A model generated the notes under the pieces. It was not told the DNA's origin. It saw nothing but the letters and a program-made list of their open reading frames with translations, and did no database searches. A DNA stretch of 64,000 bases. Source: CAYGDP01 sp964348665. GTDB taxonomy: Bacteria > Verrucomicrobiota > Verrucomicrobiia > Palsa-1439 > CAYGDP01. The position numbers were made by a program, and so were the translations under genes. Below are positions 34,366 through 42,052 of the stretch, one piece after another (position 1 is the first letter of the stretch; each line of letters begins with the position of its first letter). The DNA is taken from NCBI GenBank assembly GCA_964348665.1, contig CAYGDP010000004.1, positions 124,001-188,000 on the forward strand, given 5' to 3'.

Positions 34366-35871
34366 GTGAACGGACATCTAACCGACCTCAAAGCGCGGTT
34401 GATGGAGATCAATGACCTTGGCAGCGCAGCGAGCGTATTGCATTGGGATCAGGCGACGTACATGCCCAGCGGTGGCGCCGCCGCGCGAGCGCGCCAGTTG
34501 GCAACGTTATCTCGGTTACGGCATGAGAAATTCATCGACCCCGCCGTTGGTAAATTGCTGGAGGAGTTGCGTCCATTTGAGATGAACTTGCCGTTTGAGT
34601 CGGATGACGCGAGCCTGATTCGCGTGACGCGCCGGGAGTATGAAAAGGCGGTAAAAGTTCCGTCGTCGTTCGCGGCCGAATTTACGGCCCATAGCGCTGC
34701 ATCGTTTGCTGCATGGACAGTCGCACGACAGAAAAATGATTTTGCGTCGGTGCGACCGATGCTGGAACGGACGCTGGAATTGAGCCGGCGGTTGGCTGAA
34801 TTTTACGCGCCGTATGAGCATATCGCCGATCCGCTGATTGATTTTTCCGATGAAGGAATGACGGCGGCGAAAGTCCGCGCGCTGTTCTCCGAACTGCGGA
34901 ATGAACTTGTGCCGATGGCTCGATCCATTACGGAACAAGCCCCGGTGGACGATTCCTGTTTGACGCAGCAGTATCCGGAAAAACTCCAGGAACAGTTTGG
35001 CTTGGAGGCCGTGAAACAGATTGGATACGATTTCAACCGGGGACGACAAGATCGGACGCATCACCCATTCATGACAAAGTTTTCACTGGGCGACGTCCGG
35101 ATCACGACCCGGTTCGACGAGTACGATATCCGGGAGGCGCTGTTTGGCACTTTGCATGAAGGCGGCCACGCGTTATACGAGCAAGGGATACGAATGGAAT
35201 TGGAAGGAACACCGCTGGCGGGCGGAACTTCGGCGGGCGTCCACGAGAGTCAGTCGCGATTGTGGGAAAACATCGTGGGCCGAAGCCGCGGATTCTGGAA
35301 ATTCTTCTATCCAAAGCTCCAAGAAACATTTCCCGGGCAACTCGGTCGCGTGTCGCTCGACACCTTTTATCGGGCGATCAATCGTGTCAAACGATCGCTC
35401 ATTCGGACTGAAGCGGATGAAATCACCTATAACTTGCACGTTTTGATCCGATTCGAGTTCGAGCTGGATTTGTTGGAAGGAAAATTGGCGGTCAAAGATT
35501 TGCCGGAAGCATGGCACGCGCGGTATCAGAGCGATTTAGGAGTGCGCGCGCCGAACGACCGGGACGGCGTGCTGCAGGATGTTCATTGGTTTGGCGGAGG
35601 GATTGGCGGCGCGTTTCACGGTTATACGCTGGGGAATATTCTGGCCGCACAGTTTTTTGAGGCGGCTACGAAGGCCAAGCCGGAAATTCCGCAGCTGATC
35701 GAGAGCGGCGAGTTTGCGACCTTGCACGGCTGGCTGCGCGAGAACATCTACCAACACGGGAGCAAATTCACGCCGGAAGAACTGGTCCCTCGTGCGACAG
35801 GGATGCCGATGAGCATCGCTCCCTATCTGCGTTATCTGCGAGGCAAATACGGCGACCTGTATCGGCTGTGA
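34366..35871 (+). CDS. M32-family metallocarboxypeptidase
   Basis: 501 residues from GTG 34366. The family zinc site TLHEGGHALYEQG (HExxH at about 262-266) and the later GTSAGVHESQSRLWENIVGRS segment (third ligand Glu) are intact, with FFYPKLQETFP, IRTEADEITYNLHV and DVHWFGGGIGGAFHGYTLG also typical of carboxypeptidase Taq. It removes C-terminal amino acids from peptides in the cytoplasm. It follows the terminator and so has its own promoter. Confidence 0.95.
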   Translation: MNGHLTDLKARLMEINDLGSAASVLHWDQATYMPSGGAAARARQLATLSRLRHEKFIDPAVGKLLEELRPFEMNLPFESDDASLIRVTRREYEKAVKVPSSFAAEFTAHSAASFAAWTVARQKNDFASVRPMLERTLELSRRLAEFYAPYEHIADPLIDFSDEGMTAAKVRALFSELRNELVPMARSITEQAPVDDSCLTQQYPEKLQEQFGLEAVKQIGYDFNRGRQDRTHHPFMTKFSLGDVRITTRFDEYDIREALFGTLHEGGHALYEQGIRMELEGTPLAGGTSAGVHESQSRLWENIVGRSRGFWKFFYPKLQETFPGQLGRVSLDTFYRAINRVKRSLIRTEADEITYNLHVLIRFEFELDLLEGKLAVKDLPEAWHARYQSDLGVRAPNDRDGVLQDVHWFGGGIGGAFHGYTLGNILAAQFFEAATKAKPEIPQLIESGEFATLHGWLRENIYQHGSKFTPEELVPRATGMPMSIAPYLRYLRGKYGDLYRL

Positions 35872-35875
35872 CGGG

Positions 35876-36892
35876 CTATTTTAATTCGTGATCGGAGGGT
35901 TTTACGCCCTTCTTGCCTTTACCAAAGCCGAAGAAAGTCGGTTTGTACTCGCCGACATAGTCCACATTGGCATTGGCGGGTATTTTGTTCTCCAATCCAA
36001 CGGCCCAATAACAAGCGTTGACCAGGAGACGGCGCAATCCTTCGCTTTCGAGGTCCACGGACGCACCCATCGTCGTGCAAAGCGCCCGCCGCTTTTTTCC
36101 CGCGGCAGAAGCGGCATCACCAAGCCACGTGTCGCCTTCGCGAATCCACACCAGCGGCATCATCGGCTCGTTTTGTTTTCCGACAACCGGCGGATCGGTC
36201 GGTTTCATCCCCGCAATCACCTGCCCATGAACAAGAACTTGATCAGTCGGCTTGAGGTTTTTGATGCCATATACGTCACTCGGTCCCCAGATATCCGTGA
36301 CCCCCTTGAGGACGGGATGATCCTTGTATTCGGGATTGATGATTCCGCGCGCGCTTTGGCTGCCGTGCCCGCCATGATGACTGATCCAAGTGTCGCCAAG
36401 AATCTTTTGGCCAAAACCGCCGCCTTTGCCCCAGTCGTATTTGGCGTAGGGACTTTGTTTATTACGACCGTAGGCAAACGCATGAGTGGAAGTGCGCAGG
36501 CCGATGATCGGCTTGCCTGACTCGACAAAGTCAGCGATATATTTCATCTGGTCGTCAGCAGGTTCGCGGAACCGCAGCAACATGAACATCACATCGGCGG
36601 ATTCGAGCGCTTTGAGTCCGGGGATATTGACCTGCTCGTTCGGCTCAATGTCGCCGGTGGTCGGGTTCACCGCAAAAAGCACCGTGCACTTGAATCCGTG
36701 TCGAACGGCAAGGATCTTGCCGAGCATCGGCAGGCCTTCCTCCGAGCGGTATTCCTCGTCGCCGCTGATCAGGACGATGTGCTTGCCTTTGCCAGCGCCT
36801 TCCTTTCCTTCGTACACAATCCCTTGCGCGCGACCAACCTGTCCGCTGACGACAACTGTCATGGCAATCATAAACACTCCGATAGTTTTCAT
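35876..36892 (-). CDS. Secreted ThuA-like domain protein
   Basis: 338 residues with a signal peptide (about 1-22). The core is a ThuA-like (trehalose utilisation) class I glutamine-amidotransferase fold: HIVLISGDEEYRSEEGLPM, ADVMFMLLRFREP, GLRTSTHAFAYG and GGHGS segments are visible, but the nucleophile Cys of true amidotransferases is absent. Such proteins are very numerous in Verrucomicrobiota and Planctomycetota; the function is unknown, possibly carbohydrate-related. It converges on the M32 gene with 4 bp between stops. Confidence 0.83.
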   Translation of the reverse strand: MKTIGVFMIAMTVVVSGQVGRAQGIVYEGKEGAGKGKHIVLISGDEEYRSEEGLPMLGKILAVRHGFKCTVLFAVNPTTGDIEPNEQVNIPGLKALESADVMFMLLRFREPADDQMKYIADFVESGKPIIGLRTSTHAFAYGRNKQSPYAKYDWGKGGGFGQKILGDTWISHHGGHGSQSARGIINPEYKDHPVLKGVTDIWGPSDVYGIKNLKPTDQVLVHGQVIAGMKPTDPPVVGKQNEPMMPLVWIREGDTWLGDAASAAGKKRRALCTTMGASVDLESEGLRRLLVNACYWAVGLENKIPANANVDYVGEYKPTFFGFGKGKKGVKPSDHELK

Positions 36893-37064
36893 GGGTTTCC
36901 TTTCTGCGAAATCGCCGCATCGTAATCAATAGACCGTCGAGAGGCAATGACAATTCATAAAAACGCTGCCACGCCTGGATCCTTAACGATGTGACGGAGC
37001 AATGCACAATCGGGTGAAGGTCGTACGGCAGGCGCTCATCTAGATGCTGTGAACACTTCCGGCT

Positions 37065-37126
37065 TGTAGCGGCGGTCTATGGGCGCCGATCATTCAATCC
37101 ATCGGCGGTCATAGACCGCCGCTACA
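37065..37126. repeat. 62-bp palindromic element (same family as the one inside fmt)
   Basis: It begins TGTAGCGGCGGTCTATG and ends with its near-perfect inverted complement: 24 of 26 terminal bases match. The terminal 10 bases are identical to those of the element at 46681-46749. A CATTCAATC in the centre is repeated in inverted form just outside (37127-37135). It occupies part of the 310-bp gap before mqnP; the rest of that gap shows nothing recognisable. Confidence 0.85.
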
Positions 37127-37202
37127 GATTGAATGGCCGTACTTTTCGCATATGATTTAGGGTACTGCGCTCGAAATCCCATGCGCTTTTTGGTAATCTT
37201 CA

Positions 37203-38096
37203 ATGGTGAAGCTTCTCCGCGAATACTTCGAGTTCGTCCGCTTTTCGCATACGATCTTCGCCTTGCCGTTTGCGTTTGGCTCGATGCTGGTGGCGGCCCA
37301 CGGAATCCCCGAATGGCGAATCGTGGGCCTGATTCTCGCCGCAATGGTCTGCGCGCGCACGGCGGCAATGGGTTTCAATCGAATCGCTGACCGGCGAATT
37401 GACGCGTTGAATCCGCGTACAGCGCAACGTCATCTTCCTGCTGGCAAAATTTCGGTGACAGGCGCTTGGTGTCTGGTAATCGGTTCCGGAACCGGCTTGA
37501 TCGTCTCCAGCTATTTTATCAACGAGATTTGTTTTTTCCTCTCTCCTGTGGCGCTTGTTGTCATTTTCTTTTATTCGCTCACGAAGCGATTCACGAGCGG
37601 TTCGCACTTGTTTCTGGGCGTATCGCTCTCCCTGTCGGTCATGGGCGCGTGGCTGGCCGTTACCGGAGGATTCGCCTGGCCGCCGATTGCGCTGGCAATC
37701 GCGGTCGTGTTTTGGGTGGCGGGTTTTGACATCATCTACGCCATTCAAGACATCGACTTCGACCGCGCCCAGGGATTGCATTCTCTACCAGTGCGGATGG
37801 GCGTGCCCGCGGCGTTGTCAGTGGCGCAACTTTTGCATTGGATCACCATCGGTGCGCTGGCGGTTTTTGGTTGGATTTCACACCTGAATTGGTCATATTA
37901 CGGTGGGCTTGTGATTATTTTCACAAGCTTGGTTGTGGAGCATTGGTTGGCGGCGCGACGGGACAAGAAATGGCTCGACGTGGCGTTTTTCCGCCTCAAT
38001 GCGCTGATCAGCGTGCTTTTTTTGATATCGGTGATCTTGGGCATCTATTTCGAATGGCCAATTGAATGGCTGAAAAAACATGGACCAGTTCCTTGA
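37203..38096 (+). CDS. mqnP: UbiA-family prenyltransferase of the futalosine menaquinone pathway
   Basis: 297 residues with eight or nine transmembrane helices. The two Asp-rich motifs are visible: NRIADRRIDALNPRTAQRHLP (around 59) and DIIYAIQDIDFDRAQGLHSLP (around 178). UbiA enzymes attach a polyprenyl chain to an aromatic ring. Because it overlaps mqnE by 17 bp and lies with mqnC, it is called MqnP, which prenylates dihydroxy-naphthoate precursors of menaquinone; the name rests on context. Confidence 0.88.
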   Translation: MVKLLREYFEFVRFSHTIFALPFAFGSMLVAAHGIPEWRIVGLILAAMVCARTAAMGFNRIADRRIDALNPRTAQRHLPAGKISVTGAWCLVIGSGTGLIVSSYFINEICFFLSPVALVVIFFYSLTKRFTSGSHLFLGVSLSLSVMGAWLAVTGGFAWPPIALAIAVVFWVAGFDIIYAIQDIDFDRAQGLHSLPVRMGVPAALSVAQLLHWITIGALAVFGWISHLNWSYYGGLVIIFTSLVVEHWLAARRDKKWLDVAFFRLNALISVLFLISVILGIYFEWPIEWLKKHGPVP

Positions 38097-40121
38097 ACGA
38101 TCCGAGTTGCGCGATCTTCACGAAAAGGTCGCGAGCGGCGAGCGGCTTGACGATGCCGATTGCCTTCGATTATACCGTTCGCGTGACCTGCACGCTCTCG
38201 GCACAATCGCCAATCTTTTGCGGGAACGCAAAAACGCCAATCGCGCCACCTTCATCCAAAACCGCTACATCAATTATTCCAATCTCTGCATCCTCTCCTG
38301 CGGGTTCTGCGCCTTCGCTCGCAAAAAACGGCAGGAAGGCGCGTTCGAATTAAGCGTGGACGAAATCGTCCGGCTCGGACGCGAAGCCGTCGCCGACGGC
38401 GCCACCGAAATCCACATGGTCGGCGGACTGCATCCCACGTTGCCGTTCAGTTATTACACCGAGGTGGTGCGATCCCTGAAGGCGCTCGACCCGAATTTGT
38501 TCATCAAAGCGTTCACCGCAGTGGAAATTTATCATCTGGCGTGGCGGGCGCGNNNNNNNNNNNNNNNNNNNNNNNNNNNNNNNNNNNNNNNNNNNNNNNN
38601 NNNNNNNNNNNNNNNNNNNNNNNNNNNNNNNNNNNNNNNNNNNNNNNNNNNNTGTTCATCAAAGCGTTCACCGCAGTGGAAATTTATCATCTGGCGTGGC
38701 GGGCGCGGATGGAGATGCCAGAAACCCTGCAGGCACTCAAGGATGCCGGGCTAGGGTCGCTCACCGGCGGCGGCGCGGAGATTTTCAACCCCGAAATCCG
38801 GAAAATCATCTGTCGCGGCAAGGAATCCGCCGAGGAATGGCTCGAAGTGCATCGCACATGGCATCGCCTCGGCATGCGTTCAACCGCCACGATGCTGTAC
38901 GGTCACGTTGAATCGCTCGAAGATCGCGTGGATCATTTGCGGCGATTGCGGGAGCTGCAAGATGAGACACATGGTTTCATGAGTTTTGTCCCGTACGCGT
39001 ACGAGCCGGAGCACGCGCCGATGGAAAAGACCCGGCCGATCGTTCGTGCCAGCGCGGTCGAAGACCTCCGGAACATCGCCGTGGCCCGCATCTATCTCGA
39101 TAATTTCAATCACATCACAGCCTATTGGATCGCGCAGGGCCCTCGCGTGGCGCAGATTGCGCTTAGCTACGGCGCGGACGACGTTCACGGCACGATCACG
39201 GAGGAAAAAATATTTCACATGGCGGGCGCGAAATCGCCTCAAACGATGACCCGGCAACAGTTTATCGCCGCGATCCGGGAGGCCGGCCGCGAGCCTTGCC
39301 AGCGAAATTCGCTCTACGAAATCATCGATCGCGCCCCCGCGACCGGCATATCGAACCGTCGCCCGCCGCCACCCATCGGTGAGAATCGCAATCCGGCCCG
39401 GCTGTCATGTGTACCATATCTGAACGCCAAACCGCTGATCTGGGGCATGGAAGAGCGCTTGAGTTACCTGGAGCCGGCGCGCATGGCGGAACAACTCCGC
39501 GCAGGCGCGATAGACGGCGGATTGGTGCCCATCGTAGAGTGTTTTGGGACTGAAGAGTATGAGATTGTGGATGATGTTGCCGTTGCGAGCGTCGGGCCGG
39601 TCAAAAGCGTGCTCCTGGCGTACGACACACCGATCGACCAGATCACGGAAGTGGCGGTGGACCCTGCGTCGGCATCCTCGGTCGCCTTGTTGCGAGTCAT
39701 TCTGCGCGAGCGACACAAAATAGAGCCGAAATTTGTGACGTTGGAAGATGAGAACAAAGCGCGCGCCTGCTTGCTGATCGGCGATCGAGCCTTGAAGTTT
39801 TTATGGGCGGGTCACGGTCATCAAACAATCGATCTGGCATCGGAATGGCGGGAATTGACCGGCCTGCCGTTCGTGTTTGCGGTCTGGGCGCTTCGGAGGC
39901 AAACTGACACCAACGCGGTCGCGGCGATGCTGCGTCGCGCGAAAGACGAGGGATTGGCGCATCTGGACGATATCATCGCGAAACATCCCGCCGACCAACG
40001 CGATTTTCTCCGGGAATATTTTACGGCGAACCTGTCGTATCATCTTGGCGACGCAGAGCGGCAGGGAATAGCAAAGTTTCAGCAATATCTCGGCTCGCGG
40101 AAGGAATTGCGGTATGTCTGA
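38080..40121 (+). CDS. mqnE-mqnA: Aminofutalosine synthase fused to chorismate dehydratase (MqnE-MqnA)
   Basis: Broken in the assembly by 100 Ns, but the 55 bases before the gap (38498-38552) are repeated after it (38653-38707). Removing 155 bp restores a single 628-residue frame. Residues 1-370 are a radical-SAM MqnE with CILSCGFC (CxxxCxxC), GGLHPTL and GGGAEIF. After a Pro-rich linker the last 243 residues, from NPARLSCVPYLNAKPL (386), are a complete MqnA of the periplasmic-binding-protein fold. MqnA makes 3-enolpyruvylbenzoate and MqnE uses it at once, so fusion would channel the intermediate. Overlaps mqnP and mqnC. Confidence 0.88.
38498..38707. other. Assembly gap flanked by a 55-bp duplicate
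   Basis: 38553-38652 is a run of exactly 100 N. The 55 bases on each side are identical, as expected when two contig ends that overlap by a k-mer length were joined without merging. No genuine sequence is probably missing. Confidence 0.9.
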
Positions 40122-41193
40122 AGCGATCAAAAAAGCCATGGATGGCGCGCGCCTCACACCCGAGGACGCATTGGCGTTGTATCGCGAGTGTCAACTGCCG
40201 GACCTGGGCGCGCTGGCTGACTTTTGCCGTGCCCGAAAGAAAGCGGCGCAATACGACGGCAGGGGTGATCGCGTAGTCACCTATATCGTGGACCGGAATA
40301 TCAACTACACGAACATCTGCGACGTCTATTGCACGTTTTGCGCGTTTTACCGGACGGAGACCGAGCCGGACGCGTATGTCTTGAGTCATGAACAAATTGA
40401 CCGCAAAATCGAAGAGCTGATTTCTCTCGGTGGCACCCAAATCCTTATGCAAGGCGGGCATCATCCGAAGCTCGGTATCGATTTCTATCTCGACCTGTTG
40501 CGGCATATTAAATCGAAATTTCCCCAAATCAACATCCATGCGTTCTCGCCGCCGGAGTTCAATCACTTCTCTCGCGTCTTTGGGATGGCGCTGAAAGAGG
40601 TCGTTTCCAAATTCAAAGAAGCCGGGCTAGGCTCGATCCCGGGCGGGGGAGGAGAAATCCTCGTGGACCGCGTTCGCCAGCGCATCTCGCCGCTAAAATG
40701 CAACAGCGACCAATGGCTGCGCGTGATGGAAATCGCGCACGGTCTCGGCATGCGAACGACGGCGACCATGATGTTCGGGCACGTCGAGACCATTGAGGAA
40801 CGGATCGAACACCTACGGCGGCTGCGCGAGTTACAAGATCGCACCGGTGGATTCACTGCGTTTATTTGTTGGACGTTTCAGCCGGAGAACACTCGGCTGG
40901 TCGTTCCGCAAATTGCGGGCGCGCACGAATATCTCCGGATGCAGGCGATTGCGCGCGTTTTTTTGGATAACTTCGACAATGTCCAATCGTCGTGGGTCAC
41001 GCAAGGCCCGCAGATTGGCCAAATCGCACTGCAGTTTGGGGCGAACGATTTTGGCAGCATCATGGTCGAAGAAAACGTGGTCAGCTCCGCCGGCACAACC
41101 TTCCGGCTGGGGGTCGGGGAAATGCGGCGGATGATTTCCGAGCTTGGCTATGAACCCCATCAGCGAGATAACTGGTATCGTTTGCTAAACTAA
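40114..41193 (+). CDS. mqnC: Cyclic dehypoxanthine futalosine synthase
   Basis: 359 residues, overlapping the fused gene by 8 bp. The radical-SAM cluster motif CDVYCTFCAFY (CxxxCxxC), MQGGHHPKLGIDFY, HAFSPPEFNHFSRV and GGGGEILVDRVR are characteristic of MqnC, which cyclises dehypoxanthine futalosine, the third step of the futalosine route to menaquinone. It is distinguished from MqnE by the HHP and SPPE segments. MqnB and MqnD are not in the window. Confidence 0.93.
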   Translation: MSEAIKKAMDGARLTPEDALALYRECQLPDLGALADFCRARKKAAQYDGRGDRVVTYIVDRNINYTNICDVYCTFCAFYRTETEPDAYVLSHEQIDRKIEELISLGGTQILMQGGHHPKLGIDFYLDLLRHIKSKFPQINIHAFSPPEFNHFSRVFGMALKEVVSKFKEAGLGSIPGGGGEILVDRVRQRISPLKCNSDQWLRVMEIAHGLGMRTTATMMFGHVETIEERIEHLRRLRELQDRTGGFTAFICWTFQPENTRLVVPQIAGAHEYLRMQAIARVFLDNFDNVQSSWVTQGPQIGQIALQFGANDFGSIMVEENVVSSAGTTFRLGVGEMRRMISELGYEPHQRDNWYRLLN

Positions 41194-41200
41194 GGACATT

Positions 41201-41782
41201 ATGAAACTAAATGCTTATCTATTGTTCGGCCCGCCCGGCAGCGGGAAAGGCACACAAGGCAAAATCCTCGGCACCGTACCCGGTTACCGGCACGTGGCAT
41301 GTGGCGAAGTCTTTCGCTCGATCGACCTCACTAGCGAGGTCGGCAAGGTGTTCCTCAAGTATTCCAGCAAAGGTGAGCTGGTGCCGGACGACTTTACCGT
41401 TCGACTTTGGAAGGACCACATCCAAGCCTTGGCTGCAACGAAACGGTTCGACCCGGAGCGGGAAACACTGGTGTTGGATGGCATTCCGCGCAATGTCGGA
41501 CAGGCAAAAATTCTGGCGGACCACCTAAATGTCCTTCGCGTGTTTCATTTGACCTGTCCCGACCGCGCCAAACTGTATGAACGACTCAAACGCCGCGCGC
41601 TCAAGGACAATCGTCTGGACGATGCCAATGAAGAAACGATCAAGCGCCGATTGGAAGTCTACGAACAAGAATCCAAGCCGGTGATTGAATTCTACGGCAA
41701 AAGCATGGTCACGACTGTGGACGCCACGCAAAACCCGGTCGCCGTACTGGATGACATCCTGCAAGTCGTCCGCCAAGTCTAA
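41201..41782 (+). CDS. adk: Adenylate kinase
   Basis: 193 residues, of the short (lidless) type. The P-loop GPPGSGKGTQ lies at residues 10-19; the AMP-binding segments VACGEVFRS and LVLDGIPRNVGQAK and the later KDNRLDDANEETIKRRLEVY are intact. It interconverts ATP, AMP and ADP. It begins 7 bp after mqnC and is probably the last gene of the mqn operon. The roughly 270-bp gap to the next, convergent gene shows no clear terminator; it contains a phrase (around 41978-41998) that looks like a degraded dispersed repeat. Confidence 0.92.
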   Translation: MKLNAYLLFGPPGSGKGTQGKILGTVPGYRHVACGEVFRSIDLTSEVGKVFLKYSSKGELVPDDFTVRLWKDHIQALAATKRFDPERETLVLDGIPRNVGQAKILADHLNVLRVFHLTCPDRAKLYERLKRRALKDNRLDDANEETIKRRLEVYEQESKPVIEFYGKSMVTTVDATQNPVAVLDDILQVVRQV

Positions 41783-42052
41783 GGAACCTATGGATTAGAG
41801 GTAGGGTCGAGCCGTCCGCCAAATAACGCGGCGAGACCTAATCCGAAATAGCGAGCGGGCCGGCTTCGTCCGATTCCTATTTTTCGTGCTATAGATGCGC
41901 TGCCTAGCGCGTCCGTCTCCCTCTGAGGAGAACAAACAGCGGCTTGTCCTTACCCATCGACAATATCGGAAACTGCAAGAAAAGGGGTCAGGAAAATCGG
42001 CAGTCCTTCACATTTGTATATTTCCCGCAGGTGCTAAGCGTTTGTCGCTTCG

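Noticed and set aside
37133..37390. Small ORF across the palindromic element before mqnP
   Set aside because: It consists of repeat sequence and out-of-frame mqnP; no ribosome site or family similarity.
41960..42010. Possible remnant of a REP-associated transposase region
   Set aside because: A phrase resembling a dispersed repeat is present, but there is no transposase frame and no second copy in the window.
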